Positions 43,048 through 52,139 of a stretch of 64,000 nt of DNA are shown here, in pieces (positions within the stretch are counted from its first letter, which is position 1; each line of letters starts with the position of its first letter). Made by a program: the position numbers and the translations under genes. Source of the DNA: Microbispora rosea (GTDB lineage Bacteria > Actinomycetota > Actinomycetes > Streptosporangiales > Streptosporangiaceae); contig NZ_FTNI01000020.1 in NCBI RefSeq assembly GCF_900156315.1, positions 1 to 64,000 of the forward strand. The letters run 5' to 3'. A model generated the notes under the pieces. That model was not told the origin of the DNA, searched no databases, and saw nothing but the letters and a program-made list of their open reading frames with translations.

Positions 43048-43175
43048 CCGCCGAGAGCGGGTTGTGCGTGAACTTCTTCGTGCTGTTGTGCGTGGTCTGG
43101 TTCCTTCCGCGCGACTTGGATCGAAGGCACGGGACAGGCGTCGCGCCTGTCCGTCCATCCAGGTCAGGAGCGACC

Positions 43176-43859
43176 ATGACGACAACCGAGAACGTCGTGC
43201 TGGTGCACGGCGCCTTCGTGGACGGATCCGGCTGGCACGGCGTCTACGACGACCTCGTGAGGGACGGTTTCCGGGTCCGGATCGTGCAGAACCCGACGGT
43301 GTCGCTCGGCGACGACGTCGCCGCGACCCGCCGGGTCCTGGACGCGCTCGACGGTCCGGCCGTCCTGGTCGGCCACTCCTATGGCGGGGTCGTCATCAGT
43401 GAGATCGGCACGCACCCCAACGCGGCGGCACTGGTGTATGTCGCCGCTTTCGCCCCCGACAGAGGCGAGTCGGCCGGCACGCTCATCGCCGATCCGCCGC
43501 CCGGGGCGCCGGTGCCGCCGATCCTGCCTGCGCACGAGGGATTCCTCCGTCTCGACCGGGACAAGTTCCACGGCGCGTTCGCCGCCGACGTGTCCGCGCG
43601 GTCGGCGGCGTTCATGGCCGACGCGCAGGTCCCCTGGGGTGTGGGAGCCCTCGCCGGGGCGGTCACCGAGCCGGCCTGGCGGCACAGGCCCAGCTGGTAT
43701 CTCGTCGCCACCGAGGACCGGATGATCCCGCCGCCGGCCCAGCGTGCCATGGCCGAACGCGCCGGGTCGTTCGTCGTGGAGGCGATCGGCAGCCACGCCG
43801 TCCACGTCTCCCAGCCCGCCGCGGTCGCCCAGCTCATCCGCCAGGCGGCCGTCCGATGA
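43176..43859 (+). CDS. Alpha/beta hydrolase, EstC-like
   Basis: A 227-residue serine hydrolase with VVLVHGAFVDGSGWHGVY, the nucleophile Ser in LVGHSYGGVVIS, ALVYVAAFAPDRGESAG and the catalytic His in IGSHAVHVSQP. It is a paralogue of the genes at 46906 and 48781. AGGAG precedes the ATG. Its stop codon overlaps the start of the next LAL regulator (ATGA), an unusual coupling of enzyme and regulator. Substrate unknown; small esters are usual for the family. Confidence 0.9.
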   Translation: MTTTENVVLVHGAFVDGSGWHGVYDDLVRDGFRVRIVQNPTVSLGDDVAATRRVLDALDGPAVLVGHSYGGVVISEIGTHPNAAALVYVAAFAPDRGESAGTLIADPPPGAPVPPILPAHEGFLRLDRDKFHGAFAADVSARSAAFMADAQVPWGVGALAGAVTEPAWRHRPSWYLVATEDRMIPPPAQRAMAERAGSFVVEAIGSHAVHVSQPAAVAQLIRQAAVR

Positions 43860-46660
43860 CGGCCGTCACGCGCGACGTGCGCGCGCTTCGCACGGAGGGC
43901 CCGTCGGGCCGCGCCGGCGACCGGCCGCTCATCGGCCGCATCGAGGAACAACGCGTCCTGGCCGGTCTTGTGGCCGGCGTCCAGGAAGGGTTGAGCGGCG
44001 TGCTGATGCTGGTGGGCGAGCCCGGGACCGGCAAGACCCGGCTCCTTGCCCAGGCCGCGACGGGATGCCCGGATGTGCGCGTCGCCAGGATCGTCGGTGT
44101 GGAGTCCGAGGCACATCTCGGCTTCGCCGCGCTGCACCGCCTGCTGCGCCCGTGGTCGCCGCGTATCGAGAGCCTTCCCGCCCCGCAGCGCGACGCGTTG
44201 CGCTCGGCGTTCGGCCAGCTGGCCGGAGTCGCCCCGGACCGGTACCTCGTCGGCATGGCGGCCCTCACGCTTCTCGCGGACGCCGCCTCGGTCCAGCCCC
44301 TGTTGTGCGTGGTGGAGGACGTGCAATGGCTGGACCGGGAATCGGCCGAAGCCCTGGCGTTCGTCGCTCGCCGGCTCCATGCCGAAGCCGTGGGGCTCCT
44401 GTTCGCCGCCCGCCCGCGCTCCGACGGTCTGGCCCTCTTCGACGGGCTGCCCGTCATGACGGTCTCCGGGCTGCCCGAGCGCGATGCCGGCAGGCTGCTG
44501 TCGACGAGCGCTGCCGGGCGTCTCGACGACGCGGTGGCCGCGAAGATCGTCACGGGCACCGGCGGCAACCCGCTGGCGTTGATCGAGCTCGCCCGCACGC
44601 TCACCCCTGAGCAGCTGTCGGGCCGTGCCCCCCTGCCCAGCCCTCTCCCGGTCGGCCGGCTCCTCGAAACGCATTTCCTGCAGCAGATCCAGGCCCTCCC
44701 CGCGGCCACCCGGACCCTGCTCCTCGTCGTCGCCGCCGCGCCGCCAGGAGACCAGTCGCTGCTCTGGCGGGCCGCCGGTCACCTGGGGATCGCCGCGAGC
44801 GCGGCGGACACCGCGCTGTCCGCGGGCGTTCTCACCCACCATGGCTCCCTGGACTTCCGGCATCCGTTGATCCGCTCCGCCGTCTACCGCGGCGCCGACG
44901 CGGTGGAGCTGCGCAGCGTCCACGCCGCCCTCGCCGCCGTGAGCGATCCGGATCGCGACCGGGACCGCCGCGCGTGGCATCGCGCGCACGCCACCATCGG
45001 CCTCGACGAAGAGGTCGCGGCGGAGCTCGAAAGAGCCTCCGAGCACGCACGTTCCCGCGGCGGCCACGCGGAACAGGCCGCCTTCCTGTCCCGGGCGGCG
45101 GAGCTCACTCCCGATGTCCGCGATCAGGCCGCACGGCTCGTCGCGGCGGCACAGGCCTACGTCATGGTCGGGGACTCGGCCGCGGCGCGGAAGATGCTCG
45201 GCCGTGCCGAGCCCGGCCTGGACCGTCCGGTGCTGCGCGCCCGCGCGCGGCAGATAAGGGCGACGGCCGAGCTGTACCTCGGCCAGGTCGCCGCCACCCC
45301 CGCGATTCTCCTGGAGGCCGCTGAGTCGATCGCCGACCAGGATCCCCGTCTGTCGCGAAAAATGATGTTCGAAGCACTCCAGGTGGCTCTGATCACGTAC
45401 GACCGCTCCGTCGGAGTCACCCCGCAGGGCCTCGCGCGCGCGGTGCTGGCCTCACCGGCGATGGAGTCGACGGAACCGACCTTCTCCGACCTGCTGCTCA
45501 ACGCCTATGCCACACGCATCGCCGTCGGCCACCGGCCCGCCGTGCCGTTGCTGCGCGGCGCGCTGGAGGCCCTGCACACGGACGAAAGCCTCACCGAGGA
45601 CGGTCTGCCGCTGGCGGTCGTCAGCATGTTCGCGTCCGAAGACCTGTGGGACGACGAGGGAGGATGGCGGGCGTGGAAGCGGCTCGAAGCCTTCGACCGC
45701 GAGAACGGCGCGCTGGGTGCTCTGCGGACCACACTCATGGTCGGATCCATGTGGGAACTGCGCGCGGGCCGGTTCTCAGCGGCGGGTGCGCTCCAGGACG
45801 AGCTCGCCGATCTGGCCGGCATGATCGGGCAACCGTCCTCCGGAGACATCCAGCGGATCGAGCTCCTGGCATGGAGCGGAAGAGAGGCCGAGACACGGGC
45901 GCTGGCGGCCGCCGCGCGGACCGGCTCGACCGCCGGCCTCGCCGACTTCGCCGGGAACAGCCTGGCGGTGCTGGAGCTGAGCCTCGGCCGCTACGCCGAA
46001 GCACTGGCCTGCGTCCTTCCGTCGTTTGAAGCCGACAGGCCGGGCACGGGCACCAGATCGTTGCACGAGATCGTCGAGGCAGGAGTAAGGAGCGGCGACC
46101 ACGTCGCCGCGAAGGCGGCCCTCACCCGTCTGGAGGAGCGCGCCCTGGCCGCCGGCACCGCCTGGGGCCTCGGCCTGCTCACCCGCTGCAGGGCGCTGAT
46201 GGTCGACGACGAGCACGCCGAGCGGCTCTACCGCGAGTCGATCGAGCTGCTGGGCCACACGCGGATCACGACCGAAGTCGCGCGAAGCCACCTCCTGTTC
46301 GGCGAATGGCTCCTGCGGCACAAGCGCCGCAGCGACGCGCGCTTCGAGCTCCGAACGGCCTACGAGATGTTCACAGAAATGGGCGCCGCGGCGTTCGCCG
46401 AACGAGCCCGAGCCGAACTGTCGGCGACCGGCGAGCACCCCCGCAAGCGAACCGCCCCCGACGCCGATGCCCTGACCCCCCGCGAAAAGCAGATCGCGAT
46501 CTTCGCCGCGTCCGGAGCCACCAACAGCGAGATCGCCGCCCGCCTGTTCCTCAGCACCTCGACCATCGAATACCACCTCAACAAGATCTTCAGAAAGCTC
46601 GACATCACCTCCCGCCGCAAACTCGCTCCGCTCCTCCAGGGTGCGTCCAGACCAGCCTGA
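43856..46660 (+). CDS. Large ATP-binding LuxR-family (LAL) regulator
   Basis: A 934-residue LAL regulator. The ATPase part has Walker A GEPGTGKT at 54-61 and Walker B LLCVVEDVQWLD near 150; the middle is helical repeats; the C-terminal LuxR helix-turn-helix reads LTPREKQIAIFAASGATNSE then TSTIEYHLNKIFRKLDITSR. Translation is coupled to the preceding hydrolase. It likely controls nearby hydrolase or oxidoreductase genes. It differs in sequence from the LAL at 37808, so it is a separate regulator, not a recent duplicate. Confidence 0.92.
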   Translation: MTAVTRDVRALRTEGPSGRAGDRPLIGRIEEQRVLAGLVAGVQEGLSGVLMLVGEPGTGKTRLLAQAATGCPDVRVARIVGVESEAHLGFAALHRLLRPWSPRIESLPAPQRDALRSAFGQLAGVAPDRYLVGMAALTLLADAASVQPLLCVVEDVQWLDRESAEALAFVARRLHAEAVGLLFAARPRSDGLALFDGLPVMTVSGLPERDAGRLLSTSAAGRLDDAVAAKIVTGTGGNPLALIELARTLTPEQLSGRAPLPSPLPVGRLLETHFLQQIQALPAATRTLLLVVAAAPPGDQSLLWRAAGHLGIAASAADTALSAGVLTHHGSLDFRHPLIRSAVYRGADAVELRSVHAALAAVSDPDRDRDRRAWHRAHATIGLDEEVAAELERASEHARSRGGHAEQAAFLSRAAELTPDVRDQAARLVAAAQAYVMVGDSAAARKMLGRAEPGLDRPVLRARARQIRATAELYLGQVAATPAILLEAAESIADQDPRLSRKMMFEALQVALITYDRSVGVTPQGLARAVLASPAMESTEPTFSDLLLNAYATRIAVGHRPAVPLLRGALEALHTDESLTEDGLPLAVVSMFASEDLWDDEGGWRAWKRLEAFDRENGALGALRTTLMVGSMWELRAGRFSAAGALQDELADLAGMIGQPSSGDIQRIELLAWSGREAETRALAAAARTGSTAGLADFAGNSLAVLELSLGRYAEALACVLPSFEADRPGTGTRSLHEIVEAGVRSGDHVAAKAALTRLEERALAAGTAWGLGLLTRCRALMVDDEHAERLYRESIELLGHTRITTEVARSHLLFGEWLLRHKRRSDARFELRTAYEMFTEMGAAAFAERARAELSATGEHPRKRTAPDADALTPREKQIAIFAASGATNSEIAARLFLSTSTIEYHLNKIFRKLDITSRRKLAPLLQGASRPA

Positions 46661-46799
46661 ACCCTCCGTACGGTGTTGCGCTGGGAGGCACGGAGACCAT
46701 CATGACTGCGCCGGTGATCCGACCCCCGAGCCTGTGGACACACTGGGGTTTTTCCCTGATTCGGCGACCTGCCCCGGCGCGGTTCCATGAGGACGACCG

Positions 46800-46890
46800 G
46801 TCAGGGCGACGTGATCGCGGCCTCCGGCCACTGGATCTCGCGGGACATCCGGCCGAACTCACTCGCCACCTGCTCGCCTTCCTCGACTGA
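46800..46890 (+). pseudogene. Alpha/beta hydrolase C-terminal scrap
   Basis: DVIAASGHWISRD, the catalytic-His end of an epoxide-hydrolase-like protein, continues after a frameshift as HPAELTRHLLAFLD and a stop. It lies directly before an intact hydrolase gene and marks past gene turnover here. Confidence 0.6.
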
Positions 46891-46905
46891 GAGCGGTATC
46901 CAACG

Positions 46906-47712
46906 ATGACGAACCGACCCCTCCGCCGGCGCGGTGCGATGATCGCGCTGGCCGCCCTCGCCGTGTTCACGCTCGCCGCCCCGGCGTCGGCCGCCGGCCG
47001 TCCCGATCAGCCCAAGCCGACCATCGTTCTCGTGCACGGCGCCTGGGCCGACGCGTCGAGCTGGTCGGACGTGACCGGCCGGCTGCAACGGCTCGGGTAC
47101 ACCGTGCTCGCCGCGCCCAACCCGCTGCGCGGGCTCGGCGGCGACGCCGCCTACCTGTCGGCGTTCCTCGCGCAGCGGACCGGCGGCCCGGTCGTCCTGG
47201 TCGGCCACTCCTACGGCGGCGCGGTCGTGACCAACGCGGCCGGCACAGACCCCGACGTGAAGGCGCTCGTCTACGTCGACGCGTTCGCGCCCGACGAGGG
47301 CGAGACGATTCTCGGGCTGCAGGGCGGCGGCGACCCCAGCGCGCTGTTCGACGTCGTGGCCTACCCCGGGGCGCCGTCCGGAGACGTCGACCTCTACATC
47401 AAGCCGGCGGTGTTCCCGCAGGCGTTCGCCGGTGATCTGCCGGCCGCCACGGCCGTCCGGCTGGCCGCCGAGCAACGCCCGATCGCGCTGAGCGCGCTGC
47501 AGGAGCCGTCCGGGCCGCCCGCCTGGAAGAAGCTGCCGAGTTGGTACCTGATCGGCACGAAGGATGGCATCCTGCCGCCGTCTCTGCAGGCCACCATGGC
47601 GAATCGGGCGCACAGCCATGTCACCGAGGTCGCCGCGTCGCACCTGTCGATGCTGTCCCGGCCGCAGGCCGTGGTGGACGTCATCGTCGCCGCCGCCAGG
47701 TCCGTCCGCTGA
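46906..47712 (+). CDS. Exported alpha/beta hydrolase, EstC-like
   Basis: A 268-residue serine hydrolase with a signal peptide (MIALAALAVFTLAAPASAAG). Core motifs are IVLVHGAWADASSW, LVGHSYGGAVVT, ALVYVDAFAPDEGETI and the His in VAASHLSMLSRP. A paralogue of 43176 and 48781 but exported. It is followed 51 bases later by an SDR gene. Confidence 0.9.
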   Translation: MTNRPLRRRGAMIALAALAVFTLAAPASAAGRPDQPKPTIVLVHGAWADASSWSDVTGRLQRLGYTVLAAPNPLRGLGGDAAYLSAFLAQRTGGPVVLVGHSYGGAVVTNAAGTDPDVKALVYVDAFAPDEGETILGLQGGGDPSALFDVVAYPGAPSGDVDLYIKPAVFPQAFAGDLPAATAVRLAAEQRPIALSALQEPSGPPAWKKLPSWYLIGTKDGILPPSLQATMANRAHSHVTEVAASHLSMLSRPQAVVDVIVAAARSVR

Positions 47713-47763
47713 ACCCGCGCGCGGCCCCCGGGGGCGGGCCGCGTCCCGAAGAAAGGGCCCGTC

Positions 47764-48552
47764 GTGGAGCTGCATCTGTCAGGCAAGACCGCCGTGGTCA
47801 CCGGCGCGAGCAAGGGCATCGGGCTGGCGATCACCCGGGCGCTCGCCGCGGAGGGCGTCAGCGTGACCGCCGGAGCGCGGCACATCAGCGCCGAGCTGTC
47901 CGCGCTGGCGGCGGAGGGCCGCGTACGCCCGGTCGCGGTGGACCTCGCCACCGTGGACGGCCCGGCCAAACTGGTCGAGGCCGCCGGCGCGGCCTTCGGC
48001 GGCCTGGACATCCTGGTCAACAACGTCGGCGCGGTACGCCCGCGCACCGGCGGCTTCGCGTCCGTCACCGACGCGGACTGGCTCGCCACCCTGAACGTCA
48101 ACTTCCTGTCCGCGGTGCGCACCACCCGCGAGGCGCTGCCGCTCATGCTCGGCCGCGGCGGCGGCGCGATCGTGTCCGTCAGCTCGGTCAACGCGTCGCT
48201 GCCGGACCCGTTGGTGATCGACTACAGCGCCGCGAAGGCGGCCCTGGCAAGTTTCAGCAAGTCCCTGTCGAAGGAGCTGGGCCCACACGGGATCCGGGTC
48301 AATACGGTCAGCCCCGGGCCGGTCTCCACCGACCTGTGGCTCGGCCCGGACGGCGTCGCCGCCACGCTCGCCCGCCGCGACGGCGGCGAGTCGCAGGCGG
48401 TCGCGAAGCAGGCCGCCGCCGACTCGGTCACCGGCCGGTTCACCCGCCCGGACGAGGTCGCCGACCTCGTCGTCCTGCTCGCGGGCGAGCGCGCCGGCAA
48501 CGTCACCGGCGCGGACTTCGTCATCGACGGCGGCCTGATCGATACTCTGTGA
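47764..48552 (+). CDS. Short-chain dehydrogenase/reductase
   Basis: A 262-residue classical SDR. The NAD(P) motif is TGASKGIG, the structural motif NNVGAV, and the catalytic Ser and Tyr-x-x-x-Lys are in SVSSVNASL and YSAAKAAL. The C-terminal GADFVIDGGLIDTL is typical. It oxidises or reduces an alcohol/ketone. The GTG at 47764 follows GAAAGGG. It is likely co-transcribed with the preceding hydrolase. Confidence 0.93.
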   Translation: MELHLSGKTAVVTGASKGIGLAITRALAAEGVSVTAGARHISAELSALAAEGRVRPVAVDLATVDGPAKLVEAAGAAFGGLDILVNNVGAVRPRTGGFASVTDADWLATLNVNFLSAVRTTREALPLMLGRGGGAIVSVSSVNASLPDPLVIDYSAAKAALASFSKSLSKELGPHGIRVNTVSPGPVSTDLWLGPDGVAATLARRDGGESQAVAKQAAADSVTGRFTRPDEVADLVVLLAGERAGNVTGADFVIDGGLIDTL

Positions 48553-48643
48553 CCAGGGCGGACGGCGGCGGTCACCTCGCCGGTGAGCTCGTGGGCGGGC
48601 GGACACGCGCCGTGAGGCTCCGCGCGGAGACACCGTCCCACCG

Positions 48644-48784
48644 CTGCCCGCCGCCCTGGACGCCCTCGAAGGACTGCCGCCCGCGTTCGCCGTCGCCGAG
48701 AACGACGTGCCGCGCGACGCCGCCGTCACCCCGGCCATCGAGGTGATCGAGGCCGTCCCGATCTCAGGAAAGGCGAATCCATGA
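48644..48784 (+). pseudogene. Alpha/beta-hydrolase fold-3 scrap
   Basis: About 45 codons reading LPAALDALEGLPPAFAVAEN then DVPRDAAVTPAIEVIEAVPI, like the segment of hormone-sensitive-lipase-type hydrolases that carries the catalytic Asp (ENDVLRDE). No start, nucleophile or His. It runs into the start of the next gene. Confidence 0.5.
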
Positions 48785-49506
48785 CCACCGCAGAACAACC
48801 CGTCGTCGTACTCGTCCACGGCGCCTTCGCCGAGTCGGCGAGCTGGAACCGCGTCATCCAGCGCCTGCACGGCCGCGGGCTGACCGCCGTCGCGGCGGCC
48901 AACCCGTTGCGGAGCGTGGAGGGCGACGCCGCCTACGTGCGCGACGTCATCGCCGGCATCGGACGGCCGGTCGTCCTGGTCGGCCACTCCTATGGCGGCA
49001 TGGTGATCACACAGGTGGCGGCCGGCAACGACGCCGTGCAGGCCCTCGTGTACGTCGCCGCCTTCGCCCCCGAGCCCGGAGAGAGCGCGCTGGCGCTGAC
49101 CGGCAGGTTCGAGGGCAGCACCCTGGGCGGTGCGCTGGTGGCCTACCCGGTCTCCTCCGGCGGCGACGAGTTCCGGATCGCCGAGGACAAGTTCCACCAC
49201 CAGTTCTGCGCCGACCTCGACGCCGATGAGGCCGCCCTGATGGCGGCGACCCAGCGCCCGGTCACCGAGCAGGCGCTCGCCGAGGGGCTGACGGTCAGCG
49301 AGCCGGGCTGGCGTACCACGCCGTCCTGGTTCGTGCACGGCGACAGCGACCTCAACATCCCGGCCACGGCACTGAGGTTCATGGCCGAACGCGCCGGCTC
49401 GCGCGGAACCCGTGAGATCGCGGGCGCCTCTCACGCCGTCGGGGCGTCCCAGCCCGACGCGGTGGCCGCGGCCGTCCTCGACGCCGTCGGGCACGTACAG
49501 GGCTGA
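48781..49506 (+). CDS. Alpha/beta hydrolase, EstC-like
   Basis: A 241-residue cytoplasmic serine hydrolase: VVVLVHGAFAESASW, LVGHSYGGMVIT, ALVYVAAFAPEPGESAL and the His in AGASHAVGASQP. AGGAAAGG precedes the ATG. Third EstC-like paralogue within 6 kb. Substrate unknown. Confidence 0.92.
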   Translation: MTTAEQPVVVLVHGAFAESASWNRVIQRLHGRGLTAVAAANPLRSVEGDAAYVRDVIAGIGRPVVLVGHSYGGMVITQVAAGNDAVQALVYVAAFAPEPGESALALTGRFEGSTLGGALVAYPVSSGGDEFRIAEDKFHHQFCADLDADEAALMAATQRPVTEQALAEGLTVSEPGWRTTPSWFVHGDSDLNIPATALRFMAERAGSRGTREIAGASHAVGASQPDAVAAAVLDAVGHVQG

Positions 49507-49538
49507 ACGAGCGTGTCGGCCCTGCGCAGCCGAGTGGG

Positions 49539-50492
49539 TCAGGTCAGCACCCGGATCGGGGTGCCGTCGAGGTAGGCGCCGATGTCGTCCACGGCGTCAC
49601 GGAAGAACGTCGCGTAGTTCAGCTCGCTGACGTAGCCGAGGTGCGGCGTGGCCAGCACGTTCGGCAGCGTACGGAACTCGTGTCCCATGGGCAGCGGCTC
49701 CTCCTCGAACACGTCGAGACCGGCTCCCGCGATGCGCCCCTCGCGCAGCGCGGACGCCAGGGCGGTCTGGTCGACGATCGCCGCCCGCGAGGTGTTGACC
49801 AGGTAGGCGGTGGGTTTCATCAGCGCCAGTTCCCGCGCGCCGACGAGCCCGTGCGTCCGGTCGCCGAGCACGAGGTGGATGGAGAAGACGTCGGAGCCGG
49901 CGAGCAGGGCGTCCAGGCCGGGGGCCGGCCGCGCGCCGCACTCCTCGGCCCGCTCGCGCGTCAGGTTCTGGCTCCAGGCCAGCACGTCCATGCCGAACGC
50001 CCGCCCGATCGCCGCCACCTGAGACCCGATCCGGCCGAGGCCGAGCAGCCCGAGAGTGCGTCCGTGCAGGTCGGTGCCGAGGGTGTGCTGCCAGGGGCCG
50101 CCGGTGCGCAGCGCGGTCGCCTCGGGCAGCAGGTGGCGGGCCAGGCCGAGGATCAGCGCCCATGTCAGCTCGACCGTCGAGGTCGAGCCGCCGCCCGTGC
50201 CGCACACCGTGACGCCGTGCGCCCGCGCCGCCTCCAGGTCGATGGCGGCGTTGCGCATGCCGGTGGTGACGAGCAGCCGCAGGTGGGGCAGGCGGTCGAA
50301 CACCTCGGCGGGGAACGGCGTGCGCTCCCGCATGGCGACCACGATCTCGCAGTCGTGGATGGCCGCGACGAGCTCGTCGGTGCTCGTGAAGTGCTCGTGG
50401 AAGCCGGTGGCCCGGACCCGGGACCAGTCCGCCAGCCCGAGTGCCACCCTCTGGTAGTCGTCCAGCACGGCACAGCGGAAATCAGTTGGCAT
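49539..50492 (-). CDS. D-2-hydroxyacid dehydrogenase family protein
   Basis: A 317-residue NAD-dependent dehydrogenase. The nucleotide motif is LGLLGLGRIGSQVAAIGRAF; catalytic residues are the Arg in NTSRAAIVD, the Glu in DVFEEEPLP and the His in ATPHLGYVS. It interconverts 2-ketoacids and D-2-hydroxyacids. ATG at 50492 has GAGGA 8 bases upstream. It converges on the hydrolase at 48781 and follows an aldo-keto reductase on the same strand. Confidence 0.93.
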   Translation of the reverse strand: MPTDFRCAVLDDYQRVALGLADWSRVRATGFHEHFTSTDELVAAIHDCEIVVAMRERTPFPAEVFDRLPHLRLLVTTGMRNAAIDLEAARAHGVTVCGTGGGSTSTVELTWALILGLARHLLPEATALRTGGPWQHTLGTDLHGRTLGLLGLGRIGSQVAAIGRAFGMDVLAWSQNLTRERAEECGARPAPGLDALLAGSDVFSIHLVLGDRTHGLVGARELALMKPTAYLVNTSRAAIVDQTALASALREGRIAGAGLDVFEEEPLPMGHEFRTLPNVLATPHLGYVSELNYATFFRDAVDDIGAYLDGTPIRVLT

Positions 50493-50596
50493 GACGAAAT
50501 CCTCAGCTCGGGGAGGAACGGTGTCGGTCGGAGTTCGTGGGGGGTGATGCCGTCCGTGCGCGAACGGCAAGGGCGTGTTCGTGCAACGGGGCCGGG

Positions 50597-51574
50597 TCAA
50601 CGCTCCAGCGTACGCATGCCGGCTTCGTCGTGGGTGTCGCCGATGGCCGGGGGAAGGTCGTTGAGCTTCTCGATCTGTTCGGCGGTCAGCTCCACGGCGT
50701 CGGCGGCGGAGTTCTCCTCGACGCGTGCCACGCGCTTGGTGCCGGGGATGGGGGCGATGTCGTCGCCCCGGGTCAGCAGCCAGGCCAGGGCGATCTGTGC
50801 CGCGGTGGCACCCGCGTCGGCGGCGATGGCCTGGACCTCGTCGGCGATGCGCAGGTTGTGCTGGAAGTTCTCGCCGGTGAAGCGGGGCATTGTGCTGCGC
50901 ATGTCGGTGTCGTCGAAGCCGCCGGTGGAGCGGATCTTCCCGGTGAGGAAGCCGCGGCCCAGCGGCGAGTAGGGCACGAAGCCGATGTTCAGCTCGCGCA
51001 GCAGCGGCAGCACCCGTGCCTCCGGTACCCGAGTCCACAGGGAGTACTCCGACTGGACGGCCGCGATGGGGTGCACGGCGTGGGCGCGGCGGATCGTCTC
51101 CGGCCCGGCCTCGGACAGGCCGATGTGGCGGACCTTGCCCTCGGTGACCAGTTCGGCCAGCGTCCCTACGGTGTCCTCGATGGGCGTGTTCGGGTCGACC
51201 CGGTGCTGGTAGTACAGGTCGATGTAGTCGGTGCCCAGCCGCTTGAGCGAGCCCTCGACGGCGGTGCGGATGTTGGCCGGGCTGCTGTCGAGATGTCCTG
51301 GCCCGCCGTGCGCATGGGAGATCATGCCGAACTTCGTCGCCACCACGGCCTGGTCGCGGCGGCCCTTGAGCGCCCTGCCGAGAAGTTCCTCGTTGACGTA
51401 CGGCCCGTAGACCTCGGCGGTGTCGAGGAAGGTGACACCCAGCTCCAGGGCCCGGTGGATGGCGCGGATCGACTCGGCGTCGTCCGTGCCGGCTCCGGTG
51501 TAGGCGTACGACATCGATACCAAGCCCAGACCGATACGGGAGACGTCCAGGCCTCCCAGCTTGATGTGCTTCAT
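50597..51574 (-). CDS. Aldo/keto reductase
   Basis: A 325-residue AKR with Asp/Tyr in TFLDTAEVYGPY, Lys in VVATKFGM, His in LYYQHRVDPN and cofactor motif PIPGTKRVARVEEN. It is a clear paralogue of the enzyme at 22603 (shared QSEYSLW and FVPYSPLGRG blocks). The ATG at 51574 is chosen; the frame remains open upstream without family similarity. Possibly under the nearby MarR protein. Confidence 0.92.
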   Translation of the reverse strand: MKHIKLGGLDVSRIGLGLVSMSYAYTGAGTDDAESIRAIHRALELGVTFLDTAEVYGPYVNEELLGRALKGRRDQAVVATKFGMISHAHGGPGHLDSSPANIRTAVEGSLKRLGTDYIDLYYQHRVDPNTPIEDTVGTLAELVTEGKVRHIGLSEAGPETIRRAHAVHPIAAVQSEYSLWTRVPEARVLPLLRELNIGFVPYSPLGRGFLTGKIRSTGGFDDTDMRSTMPRFTGENFQHNLRIADEVQAIAADAGATAAQIALAWLLTRGDDIAPIPGTKRVARVEENSAADAVELTAEQIEKLNDLPPAIGDTHDEAGMRTLER

Positions 51575-51762
51575 GCCAGTTCTCTGTTTCTCTAGCGGTT
51601 TGTGCGACTTGCTGGGTCCTGCGAACGGCTCCGCCGCGCGGCCAGGCGTTTGGCGAGTCCGGAGGACAAGGTGGATGCTGCGGTGCCCGGCCGTGGTCAT
51701 GACGGCCTCGGCGCGCGGTGGCGCGGCCCGTTCCCGGGATCGCACCACCGGGTGGCGGACGG

Positions 51763-52029
51763 TCAGGCGACGGGGAGCCAGGTGAACCGGCCGTCCGGGC
51801 GGCGCTCGACCAGCAGCCCGCCGATGGCTGCGGGCAGGAAGCCGCCGTCGTCGAGATGATCGCGGTTGGCCGCCCAGTCCGCGTCGGTGGCGCCGGTCAG
51901 CCAGCCGCGCGGTTTGCACAGGCACAGCCCGTCCGGAACAAAGGTGATCTTCAGTTCGCCCAGGCGGAGCGAACGAACGCGCGGTGCGCTGGTCAGCCGT
52001 GCGCGGTCGAAATCGGTCGTCGTGGCCAT
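51763..52029 (-). CDS. MBL-fold hydrolase, N-terminal remnant
   Basis: An 88-residue product matching the first strands of a metallo-beta-lactamase-fold hydrolase (VRSLRLGELKITFVPDGLCL, then AANRDHLDDGGFLPAAIGGL and LLVE). The frame then ends with RRPDGRFTWLPVA and a stop, before any zinc motif (HxHxDH), so it has no catalytic ability. It retains an ATG facing the MarR gene across a strong operator, so it may still be transcribed. Best regarded as a truncated gene. Confidence 0.65.
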   Translation of the reverse strand: MATTTDFDRARLTSAPRVRSLRLGELKITFVPDGLCLCKPRGWLTGATDADWAANRDHLDDGGFLPAAIGGLLVERRPDGRFTWLPVA

Positions 52030-52083
52030 GTGGTCCTACCTCGTGCGTGAAGAGGCGTCGCCGGGGTGGCGCTACGAACCAGA

Positions 52084-52108
52084 AGTTACAGCTAGAATAG
52101 CTATAACT
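52084..52108. promoter_or_regulatory. 25-bp MarR operator palindrome
   Basis: AGTTACAGCTA and TAGCTATAACT pair around gaa with a single mismatch, in the AT-rich gap between the MBL remnant and MarR. Size and placement suit a MarR dimer controlling both directions. Confidence 0.82.
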
Positions 52109-52139
52109 GCAACTATTTGAGTTTTAGTAGACTTGTGCG

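Noticed and set aside
38174..43185. Long minus-strand frames opposite the LAL and NB-ARC regulators
   Set aside because: The plus-strand frames have complete ATPase and helix-turn-helix motifs; the opposite frames have none.
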